From Shumkonia mesophila (lineage in GTDB: Bacteria > Pseudomonadota > Alphaproteobacteria > Rhodospirillales > Shumkoniaceae): DNA of 64,000 bases. The position numbers and the translations under genes are program-made. The stretch covers positions 1 through 64,000 of the forward strand of contig NZ_JAOTID010000019.1 of assembly GCF_026163695.1 (NCBI RefSeq), given 5' to 3'. Below are positions 42,895 through 51,575 of the stretch, piece after piece (position 1 is the stretch's first letter; every line of letters starts with the position of its first letter). Below the pieces are notes generated by a model that was not told where the DNA came from, made no database searches, and saw only the letters and a list, made by a program, of their open reading frames with translations.

Positions 42895-44160
42895 TTAGCC
42901 TCGACGGGCGAACTTGGCGTCGATCTGTTTTTGGGCTCTCGCCAGGGATTCCTTGGGCGGCGTGCCGGCAATCAGCACGCGCTCGACCGCCTCCATCACC
43001 ACCCGCATGATCTGCGCGGTTTCGACCTCGTAGCCCGGAATGAGAGTACTGCGCGAGGTGGAGGCCAACTCGGCGAATGTCGTCGCCCATGGATGGGCGG
43101 CCAGGAACTCCTTGGTGACCGGGACGTCGGTGGCCAGCGCATCGGGACCGGAAACATCCCGCAGCGCCTGCTGACCCTTCGGGCCGACCAGCCAGGCCAG
43201 GAACTTCATGGCCTCCGCCTGTTGCTTGCTGTGCTTGCTCACCGAGATGAAGATCTGTTGGTGGGCTCCGGGAAGCTTGAAGGGAAGGGGCGCCGCCACC
43301 AGATCGGCCGATTGCAGCGCACCGCCCGAGGCGATGTTCAAGGCGCTGCCGCTGTTGTCGATGCAGAAGACGCCCTTGTTCTCCTTGAAGCGACTGCGCT
43401 GCGTCGTCATGTCGTCGCCGATGGGGACAATCCCGGCGTCGTATACGGCCTTGAAGGCGGCGATCGCGGCGGCCGCCTCCGGGGTATCGATGGTGAGTTT
43501 CCCATCGCTGCCGACCCAGTTGACCCCATAGCCGTAGGCCCAGCTTTGGAAGTCCTTGAACCAGTTGGAGACTTCGGCCATCTGGTGGCGCGTGGCCAGC
43601 CCGATCGCGCCCGTCGCCTTGCTGACGGCCTTGGCCGACTTGATGAGGCCGGCAACGTCGGTGGGCACTTTGGCGCCGGCGGCATCGATCAGCTTCTTGT
43701 TATAGAGCAGCGCATAGACGGCGCGTTGCCATGCGATGCCCAGACGCTGGCTTTTGACCATGCCGTCGTCGTTGGTGTTGTTGAGCTTGACTCCCTCGAC
43801 AGCCTTGTCCAGGGGAACCAGGAAGCCGGCCCCGGCCAGCGCATAGAAGAGCGAGTCCTGGAGGATGGCGATATCCGGGCCCTGCCCCGCCCCGATCTCG
43901 GTCGTCAGCTTGTCGGCATAGGCGGATGTGGGAATGGCCTCCTGCTCAAGTTTAACGTGGGGCGCCACATCTTGGTATTTCAGCACGGCTTCCCACAGAG
44001 ACTTACCACGCAGGGCGTCCAGCCACTGCGCGTTCGAGATCACGAGGGTGACCGGAGCGTCGGCGGCGAGGGTTTCGCCCGGGCGGCCGGCGATGGCAAC
44101 GGCGATGGCGATCACCGCCGTGGCGATAGCGAATGATCGTCTATGCATGCGAGCGAACAT
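42895..44160 (-). CDS. ABC importer extracellular solute-binding protein (family 1)
   Basis: A 421-residue periplasmic binding protein with a signal peptide (MFARMHRRSFAIATAVIAIA, cleavage near TLAADA). GQGPDIAILQDSLFYALAGAGFLVPLDKAV and AVYALLYNKKLIDAAGAKVPTD are typical of carbohydrate-type family 1 binding proteins. The start is ATG at 44160; a second ATG four codons later is possible. A 223-bp gap separates it from the M24 gene upstream. Confidence 0.92.
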   Translation of the reverse strand: MFARMHRRSFAIATAVIAIAVAIAGRPGETLAADAPVTLVISNAQWLDALRGKSLWEAVLKYQDVAPHVKLEQEAIPTSAYADKLTTEIGAGQGPDIAILQDSLFYALAGAGFLVPLDKAVEGVKLNNTNDDGMVKSQRLGIAWQRAVYALLYNKKLIDAAGAKVPTDVAGLIKSAKAVSKATGAIGLATRHQMAEVSNWFKDFQSWAYGYGVNWVGSDGKLTIDTPEAAAAIAAFKAVYDAGIVPIGDDMTTQRSRFKENKGVFCIDNSGSALNIASGGALQSADLVAAPLPFKLPGAHQQIFISVSKHSKQQAEAMKFLAWLVGPKGQQALRDVSGPDALATDVPVTKEFLAAHPWATTFAELASTSRSTLIPGYEVETAQIMRVVMEAVERVLIAGTPPKESLARAQKQIDAKFARRG

Positions 44161-44383
44161 TTTAGGGACCCCTTTCTTCAGATGGCGAACTCGACACGAT
44201 GGCGAGGCGCAAAGCCCTTTAACCTCTCGTACCCCGCCGGTTGACGGCAGGCCGCGGGCGGCGGACCGAAGACCTTCGAACACAGGGGGCCGCCGTGCTC
44301 ATCCCGAATCCCGCAGAATCTGCTTGTTGATGCTCAAAGTTTCCTGTCTCGGTTTTCTCCTTGCCTCCTATTGACCACCCCTG

Positions 44384-45811
44384 TCAGGCGCGAACCCGAT
44401 GAGGTTCGAGCGGCGTGTGGCAGCTCAGGTTTTCGGCGCCGTCGGCGGTGACCAGCACGCACTCGCCGACGTTGCATCCAGCCTCTAGCGGCTGGAGCCA
44501 TTGGGAGTGCAGCACGAAGGTCATTCCCTCTTCGAGGCGATCGTAGTTGTGTGATGAGAGGTTGTAGGTCGGCATCGCCGGCATGCCGACCGAGTGGCCA
44601 ATGTTCGGGTTGTGGGGGCCGTGGGTGGCCGGATAGACATGCATCAGCCGGCGGCCCTGCCGTTCCCAGTCCTCGTCGGGCACGTATTGGGTCTTGAACG
44701 GCCTGGGCGAACCGTCGGGCATGGCCTCCCAATTGAATGGCATGGTTCTGGCCTCCGGCGAGTCGAGGTAGCCGCGCTCGATGAACGGCTCGAAGGAGGC
44801 GTTATTGACGTCCCTGGCCAGCACGCCCGGCTTGACCTTCACCAGCGCGCGCTTGACCCCCTCCACGCACATCTCCAGCACTTCCTCCTGCTTGGCGGTG
44901 ATGCGCCCGACGGCAATCATCCGGGCGGTCTGGGCGTAGTAGCCGCGGTAGGTGACGTTGGAGATGTAAAGGTTGATGAGATCGCCGGACCTGACGACGT
45001 GGCCGTAGGGCTTGCCGCAAGCGGTGCCGTAGCGGTTGATGCCGATCTGGTAGCCGTCGCCGGTCTCGCCGCCGCGGGCCAGTTGGGCGTAGGAAAACGC
45101 GGCATAGATCTCGTGATCGGTGACGCCTGGCTTGGTGACGTGATAGGCGGCCTGAATGCCGATGTCGATGAGTTGTGCGGCGGCGCGGATCAGCGCCTGC
45201 TCGCCCAAGGAGCGGACCCGCTGGACGCGGTTGAGCATCCCGCTCTCGTTGGCAAACGCCGCCTTTGGCAGGATTTTCTGAAGCGCCGCCCAGTAGGGCG
45301 CCGAGGTGCGATCGCCGATCAGCGCGAAGCTGCCGGCCGCGAGCCCGAACCGCTCCAGCACGCCCGCGGTTGCTTGGGCGGTCTTGACGGCGGTGTTACC
45401 AGGACGATCGAGGTATTCGCGGCTCCACGGCGCCACCTGCCAGATCTCCTCGACCAGGACCGGCTCGCCGTAAGGGGGCAGCAAGACGGAGCTGCCGAAG
45501 AAGGTCAGCATGACCGGTGCCTTGTCGGCATCGGTGGGTACGACCAGCAGGCCTTCCCGCGACCAGTCGCACAGGTAGCGCAGATAGGAATTGGAGGCGT
45601 GGTACCAGCCGATGATGTCGGCATGCACGAGCAGCGCGTCGTAGCCGCCGACCACCGCCTCACGGCGGAGTCGCCGCAGGCGCTCTTCGTACTCCGACGC
45701 CGGCAGCGGATTGACCGGCTTGAACTCGAACGAAGGCTCAAAGCCATCGAGTAGGCGTTCGCATCGCAGGGTCCACGCTTCCGGAAGCTTTGAAGTCGCC
45801 TTGGCCGCCAT
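44384..45811 (-). CDS. M24-fold protein without the usual metal ligands (creatinase-like)
   Basis: A 475-residue pita-bread-fold protein with an N-terminal creatinase-like domain. In metal-dependent relatives the pattern is D...D, H, E, E. Here the first region reads LINLYISNVTYRGYYAQTARM, with Tyr and Gln where the two Asp should be, and the first Glu region reads VLHSQWLQP; the His (NIGHSVGMP) and last Glu (VGECVLVT) remain. This resembles creatinase itself, which works without a metal. Encoded at the head of an ABC importer operon, it may hydrolyse an amidino or amide bond in the imported compound. Confidence 0.82.
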   Translation of the reverse strand: MAAKATSKLPEAWTLRCERLLDGFEPSFEFKPVNPLPASEYEERLRRLRREAVVGGYDALLVHADIIGWYHASNSYLRYLCDWSREGLLVVPTDADKAPVMLTFFGSSVLLPPYGEPVLVEEIWQVAPWSREYLDRPGNTAVKTAQATAGVLERFGLAAGSFALIGDRTSAPYWAALQKILPKAAFANESGMLNRVQRVRSLGEQALIRAAAQLIDIGIQAAYHVTKPGVTDHEIYAAFSYAQLARGGETGDGYQIGINRYGTACGKPYGHVVRSGDLINLYISNVTYRGYYAQTARMIAVGRITAKQEEVLEMCVEGVKRALVKVKPGVLARDVNNASFEPFIERGYLDSPEARTMPFNWEAMPDGSPRPFKTQYVPDEDWERQGRRLMHVYPATHGPHNPNIGHSVGMPAMPTYNLSSHNYDRLEEGMTFVLHSQWLQPLEAGCNVGECVLVTADGAENLSCHTPLEPHRVRA

Positions 45812-46044
45812 TCTTTCTCTCCCGAACTGGTGTTGAGGCCATCAGTCTCTGACCAATGCGGGACCCATGTCAACAGTCTTGTAACGTACGTTTCATATCG
45901 TCATATATAAAAGTTTTTAAAAACAACGTTGTAGCTATTTATCGAAAATAACGTCCATCTTTTATTGACCACACATGAAACATAAGTTACGATTTTTCCA
46001 CGATGTAGAATCCCGCTTCGGCGGCATGCAGTGGAGAGAGTGCA
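45812..46044. promoter_or_regulatory. Divergent promoter region with three short palindromes
   Basis: This AT-rich gap separates the M24 gene from the DctP gene. It contains perfect palindromes AACGTACGTT (45883-45892), GTTTTTAAAAAC (45913-45924) and ACAACGTTGT (45923-45932). One or more could be operators for the RpiR protein or another regulator; none is a known consensus. Confidence 0.5.
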
Positions 46045-47040
46045 ATGATAAAATCAGCCACAAACATCGTTTTCGGCATTGCGGCCATGGCAATTGCCGC
46101 TGCCGCCAGCTTGGCAACGCCGGCGAACGCACAGGAATTTCGGCTCCGGTTCGGGCTGACCTTCGCCCAGACCCACCCGATTTCGCAGGGCGCCGCACTC
46201 TTCAAGGAGCAGGTGGAAAAGGCGTCGCAAGGCCGCGTGTCGATCACTCTTTATCCGTCGGGCCAGCTGGGCAGCCAAAACACCCTTCAGGAAGCCGTCG
46301 TCAATGGGCTGCTCGATTTTGCCCAGACCAGCGCGTCATCCCTGGAAGCGATCTACAAGCCGGCGGTCGTTTTGGCCCTGCCCTTCGGATACCGCGACGA
46401 CGCGCATTTCCGCGGCGTCATCAAGTCGGATCTCGGCAAGGATCTGTACGAGGACATGCGCAAGAAGATCAACGTGCGCATCCTCACCACCATCTTCCAG
46501 CCGGCAAGCCAGATGACCTCCAACAAGCCGGTCCGTAGCATTGCCGACTTCAAGGGCCTGCGCCTGAGGGTGCCGCCGGTCACCGTCTGGCAGGCGTTCT
46601 GGCGCCAGGCGGGCGTCAGCCCGACCCCCATCGACTTCGCCGAACTCTACACCAGCCTGCAGACGGGAATCGTCGATGCGCAGGAGAACCCTGTCGTCAA
46701 CACCTATAACGGCAAGCTGCATGAGGTTCAGAAGTACCTGATCCTGACCAGCCATGTCCGCACCATCAACATGTTCATGGTCAGCGAAGACACCTTCAAG
46801 AAGATGTCCGCAGACATCCAGCAGGCCATGTTCCAGGCTGGAGAGGCGGCGGAACGCTTCATCAATGACGCATGGGCGGTTCAGGACAAAGAAGCCTTCG
46901 TGGCCATCAAGAAGGCGGGCATCGAGGTGATCTCCATCGACACCCAGCCCCTGAACCAAGTCGCCGAAGATTTCTACAAGAGCTACCTTCCGGCCGACAT
47001 CTTTGCCCGTTACGAGAAGATGCGGGCCTGGGGGAAGTGA
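46045..47040 (+). CDS. TRAP transporter solute receptor (DctP family)
   Basis: A 331-residue protein with a signal peptide (MIKSATNIVFGIAAMAIAAA, cleavage near NAQEF). LRLRVPPVTVWQAFWRQAGVSPTPIDFAELYTSLQTGIVDAQENP is the conserved DctP ligand-binding core with Arg and the Asn/Glu residues. GGAGAG precedes the ATG. The stop overlaps the start of the small permease gene by one base (TGATG). Confidence 0.93.
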   Translation: MIKSATNIVFGIAAMAIAAAASLATPANAQEFRLRFGLTFAQTHPISQGAALFKEQVEKASQGRVSITLYPSGQLGSQNTLQEAVVNGLLDFAQTSASSLEAIYKPAVVLALPFGYRDDAHFRGVIKSDLGKDLYEDMRKKINVRILTTIFQPASQMTSNKPVRSIADFKGLRLRVPPVTVWQAFWRQAGVSPTPIDFAELYTSLQTGIVDAQENPVVNTYNGKLHEVQKYLILTSHVRTINMFMVSEDTFKKMSADIQQAMFQAGEAAERFINDAWAVQDKEAFVAIKKAGIEVISIDTQPLNQVAEDFYKSYLPADIFARYEKMRAWGK

Positions 47041-47588
47041 TGGACGAGAACATCGGTCCGGGCGGCATCGCCGACCCCGGCACCATGCCGGGAACCGGAC
47101 CATGGGAGAAACGGGCGATGGTCGCGGAAAACGCGGTCATCGCCCTGCTGATGGCAACGACCATGGCCATCGGGCTGGCCGGCGTCGTGATGCGTTACGT
47201 ATTCAACGATCCACTCAGTTGGCCGGACGAGGTTAACCGCTATTTCCTGGTCGTGCTGACGTACCTCGGCGCCTACATCAATGTCCGTCGCAACGAAAAC
47301 ATCCGGGCGACATCCAACCTGACGGCGTTGCTCGGACCCAGGCTGCGGACCATCGCCGCGGCGCTGCTCGAATTGGCGACGGCTGCGTTCTGCGCCTACT
47401 TCGCCTTTCTTTCCTTCAGCGTCATATGGAAGCTGATCCACAAAACTCTGGTGTCCATTCCGACCGTGCCCGTTGCCGCGTTCAATGTTTTCGTTCCCGT
47501 CTTTCTGGTGGCGATGGCCGGGGTCGCCCTGTGGCGCTGCATGCTCCTGCTGTGGGCGGCCCGGACGGGCAGCGGAGGCCAAAAATGA
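47040..47588 (+). CDS. TRAP transporter small permease (DctQ)
   Basis: A 182-residue protein with four helices; VVMRYVFNDPLSWPDEVNRYFLVVLTYLGAY carries the DctQ R-(Y/F)-(x)-W-x-(D/E)-E pattern. It overlaps DctP by one base and DctM by four bases (ATGA), so the three genes are one translation-coupled unit. Confidence 0.92.
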   Translation: MDENIGPGGIADPGTMPGTGPWEKRAMVAENAVIALLMATTMAIGLAGVVMRYVFNDPLSWPDEVNRYFLVVLTYLGAYINVRRNENIRATSNLTALLGPRLRTIAAALLELATAAFCAYFAFLSFSVIWKLIHKTLVSIPTVPVAAFNVFVPVFLVAMAGVALWRCMLLLWAARTGSGGQK

Positions 47589-48859
47589 CCTTGATCCTCC
47601 TCATGATGGGGCTGTTCTTCGTGGGTGTCCCGGTGGCCTTCTCTCTGGGCATCGCCTCCGTCCTCAGCATCTTGTTCGATCCGCACGCCGCCAATCCGTT
47701 GTTCCTGCCATTGCGCATGATGGATGGGATCGCCTCTTTTGCCCTCCTCGCCATCCCGTTTTTCATCCTGACCGCCGAGTTGATGAACACGTCTGGCATT
47801 ACCGACCGTCTATTCACGTTCGCGCAAACCCTGTTCGGCCACCTACGGGGCGGTCTCGGGCACGTCAACATCGTCGCCAGCATGATCTTCTCGGGCATGT
47901 CGGGTTCCGGCCCCGCCGACGTCGCCGGGCTTGGCCGGATCGAAATCAAGGCCATGCGCGAAGCCGGCTACGATGCTCCGTTTTCGGCGTCGGTCACCGC
48001 CGCTTCCGGCGTGATCGGTCCGATCATCCCGCCCAGCATTCCGCTCGTCGTCTATGGGGCGATCGCCGAAGAATCCATCGGCAAGCTGCTGCTAGCCGGG
48101 GCCATCCCTGGAACAGTCATGGGCCTTTCGATGATGCTGGTAGTGGCCTACCGCGCACACCAGCGGAACTATCCTTCGGAGCCTTTTCCCGGCCTCGTCG
48201 TCTTGGTCGTGTCGTTTGCCCGCGCCTTCCTTTCGCTGCTGACGCCGATCATCCTGATCGGCGGCATCATCGCAGGCATCTTCACGCCGACCGAGGCGGC
48301 GATCGTTGCCGCTACCTATGCCCTCGTACTGGCGGCCATCGTCTATCGCGAGATGTCGTTCGCCCACTTAGTGCGGGCCTTCGCGGTTGCCGGGCTCGAA
48401 TCGGCCAAGGTGTTGTTCATCCTGTCGATGGCCTTCGTCGTCAGTTTCGTCATCACGTCGCAGAACGCGGCGGCGGAGATCGTGGCGGCCGTATCGACGA
48501 TCGTGAGTGGGCCAATCGGCTTTTTGATCTTCACTAACGTCGTCTTTCTTGTGCTGGGTCTGGTTTTCGATCTGATGACGGCGATGCTTATCGTCGTTCC
48601 GCTCATGCTCGAAATGGCCAAGCATTTCGGAGTGGATCTTGTTCACTACGGGGTCGTCGTCGTGGTCAATCTTATGATCGGCGCCATCACGCCGCCCTAC
48701 GGCGTAAACATGTTCATCGCCTGCGACATCGCGAAGATCAGCATGATCGAGTTCGCCAAGGAAAGCTGGCTGTTCTACGTCGTTCTCATCATCGTCTTGG
48801 GGTTCATCACCTTCATTCCGGAACTCTCGCTTTTTCTTCCGTCTCTCGTGGCGCTTTGA
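47585..48859 (+). CDS. TRAP transporter large permease (DctM)
   Basis: A 424-residue membrane protein that begins MTLILLMMGLFFVGVPVAFS and contains SGMSGSGPADVAGLGRIEIKAM, AASGVIGPIIPPSIPLVVYG, GGIIAGIFTPTEAAIVAATY and ITPPYGVNMFIACDIA, the DctM signatures. The annotated start overlaps DctQ's stop by 4 bp. A Rho-independent terminator follows 90 bp downstream. Confidence 0.93.
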   Translation: MTLILLMMGLFFVGVPVAFSLGIASVLSILFDPHAANPLFLPLRMMDGIASFALLAIPFFILTAELMNTSGITDRLFTFAQTLFGHLRGGLGHVNIVASMIFSGMSGSGPADVAGLGRIEIKAMREAGYDAPFSASVTAASGVIGPIIPPSIPLVVYGAIAEESIGKLLLAGAIPGTVMGLSMMLVVAYRAHQRNYPSEPFPGLVVLVVSFARAFLSLLTPIILIGGIIAGIFTPTEAAIVAATYALVLAAIVYREMSFAHLVRAFAVAGLESAKVLFILSMAFVVSFVITSQNAAAEIVAAVSTIVSGPIGFLIFTNVVFLVLGLVFDLMTAMLIVVPLMLEMAKHFGVDLVHYGVVVVVNLMIGAITPPYGVNMFIACDIAKISMIEFAKESWLFYVVLIIVLGFITFIPELSLFLPSLVAL

Positions 48860-48948
48860 CAAATTTCCATCGCTGGCCAGCCATGGCCGGTGACACGATC
48901 AGCCGCCGATCCGTGGCCCAAAAAAGACATTGCTCCCAAGTCGGACCT

Positions 48949-48984
48949 GTCCCCTGCACCGCAAGGCGCAGGGGACTCTTTTTT
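48949..48984 (+). terminator. Rho-independent terminator after the TRAP operon
   Basis: GTCCCCTGC (48949-48957) pairs with GCAGGGGAC (48968-48976), with a 10-nt loop, followed by TCTTTTTT. It lies 90 bp after the DctM stop in the right orientation. Confidence 0.88.
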
Positions 48985-49324
48985 GGTCCCCGGGATCAAG
49001 GATGCCGAGACATCTTTCGGTGTCGCGATGACCGCAAAGCTGAGGACCGAGATGGACCCTGCCCGAATCTGAAAACGAGACACGACCAAAACCCACTGCT
49101 CTCTCTGACATTTCGGTCAGTAGCTTCGCTTTGCGCGTTCCGCGCAGCGGGTTCGTTCTCCGGCCCCCCGTTTGTCATCCGAATCGCAGTTGCCCAGACA
49201 CCCTTTGAACTTCGGCAGCTCACGTCCGCGAGTTCCAAACTCGGGCGTGGGTGCTTGGTCCGGCAGATCCATCTGCCCACTGTATCCTCGGCCGACATTA
49301 CCGGGAGAAGCGAAGCCAAACTCC
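48985..49324. other. Intergenic region with no recognisable gene
   Basis: About 340 bp between the terminator and the truncated dehydrogenase fragment. I see no conserved frame, repeat or hairpin that would justify a feature. Confidence 0.5.
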
Positions 49325-49711
49325 TCAGTGCATATGACGTGGCAGGGCATCAATGATCGCCTCCGTCATGGACTCGGTGGTTCCCCTCCCCTTCAGATCG
49401 GGGGTGTGGTTTATCGGATCAGCCAGCGCATCGGCCACGGCCCGCTCGATAGCCTCGCCCCTTTTGGCTTCGCCATGGTGACGCAACAGCAGCGCCGCCG
49501 TCAGGATCTGCGAGACGGGGTTGGCGATCCCCTTGCCGGCGATGTCGGGTGCCGTGCCGTGCACTGGCTCGAAAAGGCAGACCCGGCGCCCAAAGGTGGC
49601 GCCGCCGCCAAGGCCAACGCTGCCGGCCACTGCCGAGGCGAGATCGGACATGATGTCGCCGTACTGGTTCGGCATGACCGCGACGTCAAAGGAGGTCGGC
49701 GGCTTTGTCAC
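49325..49711 (-). pseudogene. C-terminal fragment of an isocitrate/isopropylmalate/tartrate dehydrogenase family gene
   Basis: The fragment reads VTKPPTSFDVAVMPNQYGDI, then MSDLASAVAGSVGLGGGATFG and FEPVHGTAPDIAGKGIANP, the conserved metal- and NAD(P)-site part of the beta-decarboxylating dehydrogenases. The N-terminal half, including the substrate Arg cluster and catalytic Tyr region, is missing upstream of about 49711, where sequence next to the IS6-type transposase begins. The loss probably came from IS-mediated deletion. Confidence 0.85.
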
Positions 49712-49754
49712 GTTGCCGAACGAAGAACGCGAAGAGCCTGCGGCCACCATACTC

Positions 49755-50451
49755 TCAGGCGGCCGCGACCGCCGTCCGCCATGTGTCCATGGCCGCCGCA
49801 CGGAAGGCGCGGTGCGTTCGGGCGGATGTCAGGTGATGTTGGACGTTGAAGGTATTGTAGACGGCCGCGTGAGTGGAAAGAAATCTCTGGGCTGATCCCT
49901 GCCTTTTGAAACCCTGCATCTTGCGTTCTCGTCGTCGGGTTGGCTGATGCGAGTTCTCAGCCCGGTTGTTACGCCAACGACCACGCTGATGGTGCCTCCC
50001 TATCCCAAGGCCACGAGCCGCCGCCCCATATGAACGCAGGTCATCCGCTATCAGCCGCTCGGGAACGAAGCCGTGTTTCTTGAGGAGCTTGCGCATCAGT
50101 TTCAACGCAGCATGCTTATCCCGTTTCGCCTGTACCAGCATATCGAGAACCTCGCCTTCAGCGTCGACAGCCCGCCACAGGTAAACAATCCAGCCATCAA
50201 TCTTGAGATATCACCTCGTCCGGATGCCAGGTCGCATGGGGCTTTGGTCTACGTTTACGCAAGTCCGCGGCGATCTGGGGTCCGAAATGGTCCACCCAGC
50301 ACCGAATGGTCTCATAGGAAACCGCGATGCCACGTTCCGACAACAGATCTTCGACGTCGCGGAGACTCAGGGTGAACCGGAAATAAAGCCAGATTGCCCG
50401 GTGAATGATCTCAGGCGGGAACCGGTAGCCGCTGTAGCTGATTTTCGTCAT
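49755..50451 (-). pseudogene. IS6-family transposase, frameshifted
   Basis: The 5' part (MTKISYSGYRFPPEIIHRAI, RDVEDLLSERGIAVSYETI) and the 3' part (IDGWIVYLWRAVDAEGEVLD, RNNRAENSHQPTRRRERKMQ) together make a typical IS6-family DDE transposase. Near 50208-50211 one extra base changes GAGGTG-TATCTC into GAGGTG-ATATCTC, so the frame stops shortly after DEV. The terminal 14-bp repeats of IS6 elements were not recognised, so exact element ends are not given. Confidence 0.88.
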
Positions 50452-50465
50452 CCACTTGGCTAACG

Positions 50466-50552
50466 AACCGCCGGACAGACTACAAGCCGACATACAACGT
50501 GACAATGCCTTGGAAAGCGCTCTGGCTGTGAGCGCCAGGACATGGATGTTGG
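50466..50552 (-). pseudogene. MarR-like regulator, downstream fragment
   Basis: Reading from the left target duplication into lower coordinates, the minus strand gives SNIHVLALTARALSKAL, close to the ...RRAHVLALTAKGL segment after the wing in MarR proteins. It continues in frame from the fragment at 51576-51686 once the toxin-antitoxin element and one 8-bp duplication are removed. Its other end is lost at the IS6-type transposase. Confidence 0.65.
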
Positions 50553-50778
50553 AAGCGAAGAAGGCTTATCCCGCTGTCCCAGGTGACACAGGATATGGAT
50601 CTCTGGATGATTCGGTGTAATTCAATTAAAAAGAGTAGTCTGTCGACTTAGAGGCGGAGGGTGGCTCCTCGATCAGATCGGCGATGCACCCCCCATCGAA
50701 CGACCGATAGAGAATAAACTTGACTTCCAAGTGGGCGTGAGATACGTTGTATTACGAACAGATAAGCAGGAGACCGTG

Positions 50779-51057
50779 ATGCCCGCAACAGCGATGATTC
50801 ACGTGCGCGTGGATGAAGAGGTCAAGGCACAGGCGAGCGAGACACTGGCCTCGATGGGTTTGTCTGTGTCCGATGCGGTCAGGGTGTTCTTGAAGCGTGT
50901 CGTCGTGGAAAAGGCGATGCCGTTCGAAGTGCGGGTGCCGAATGCCGAAACCCGTGCGGCAATGGCGGAGGCCAATGCCATTGTTCGCAGCCGCGACGTT
51001 CGTTTTGCCACCGCCGAGGAGTTGTTTGATGGCCTCGAAAGCGGCGGCAAGCGATAA
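50779..51057 (+). CDS. RelB/DinJ-family antitoxin
   Basis: A 92-residue protein. MIHVRVDEEVKAQASETLAS forms the ribbon-helix-helix DNA-binding part, followed by MGLSVSDAVRVFLKRVVVEKAMPFEVRVPN, the standard RelB/DinJ core, and a C-terminal toxin-binding tail (ATAEELFDGLES). AGGAG precedes the ATG at 50779 at six-base spacing. It overlaps the toxin frame by 29 bp. The antitoxin is intact although the toxin is not, so it could still repress its promoter or neutralise related toxins. Confidence 0.92.
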   Translation: MPATAMIHVRVDEEVKAQASETLASMGLSVSDAVRVFLKRVVVEKAMPFEVRVPNAETRAAMAEANAIVRSRDVRFATAEELFDGLESGGKR

Positions 51058-51355
51058 GCGGGCGGCCTTACCTCGGGCATCGGATCACACCAAAAGCTTC
51101 TTGCGGGATTGGGAGCGGTTGTCGCGGTCCGGTCGCTACAACATGAAGCATCTCAAGGAAGCGATGCTGCTCCTGATCGCCAACGACGGACCCCTGGGGC
51201 CGGAATGACTGGATCATCCCCTGAAGGGCGATTAGGCCAATCACCGCGAATGCCACATCGGTGGCGATTTCCTTTTGATTTATCGCCTTGATGACCAAGG
51301 TCAGCGCGACATGGTGGTGTTCGTCCGCGCCGGCACGCACGCCGACCTGTTTTGA
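51029..51355 (+). pseudogene. YafQ/RelE-type toxin with two in-frame stop codons
   Basis: The frame reads SDHTKSFLRDWERLSRSGRY and NMKHLKEAMLLLIANDGPLGPE, then TGA (51206-51208), LDHPLKGD, TAG (51233-51235), ANHRECHIGGDFLLIYRLDD and VFVRAGTHADLF before the natural stop at 51353. In relatives both stop positions are Trp (PEWLDHPLKGDW), so single G-to-A changes (TGG to TGA and TGG to TAG) explain the loss. His and Arg residues of the mRNA-interferase site are otherwise kept. Only the first half can be made unless the stops are read through. Confidence 0.9.
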
Positions 51356-51575
51356 GACTTAATTTTCAACCACTATCGGGGGGAACCCCTTTTCCCAAGG
51401 GATGAGGTCGGGGCGCCGATCCTCCGGGCCCGGTCCAGTCCCAACTGAGTAGACCTTCAGCTATGGCGCTCAGGCTGCCTCGCTACCTTGCAATGGCTCG
51501 CTGAGGTCATACGACCTTTTCGTGCATGCCCTTACCCTACATCTGGTATCCACCTGGGACAGCGGGATAAGCCTC

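Larger units (their letters stand above)
50561..51575. mobile_element. 1.0-kb element with 25-bp inverted ends, 8-bp target duplication and a toxin-antitoxin cargo
   Basis: The left end (50561-50585, AAGGCTTATCCCG then CTGTCCCAGGTG) is repeated inverted at 51551-51575 with only the outermost base different. The direct repeat AAGCGAAG flanks the element at 50553-50560 and 51576-51583. Inside are a RelB/DinJ-type antitoxin and a broken YafQ-type toxin; there is no transposase. The ends match those of the Fic element at 9140-11087. An 8-bp duplication is found in families such as IS66, ISL3, IS256 and IS6; which enzyme moves this element is unknown. It splits a MarR-like gene. Confidence 0.9.

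Noticed and set aside
51068-51340. A 90-residue minus-strand frame across the YafQ-type toxin
   Set aside because: It mirrors the toxin codons. Toxin similarity on the plus strand runs the full length with only two stops, so the minus frame is a shadow.
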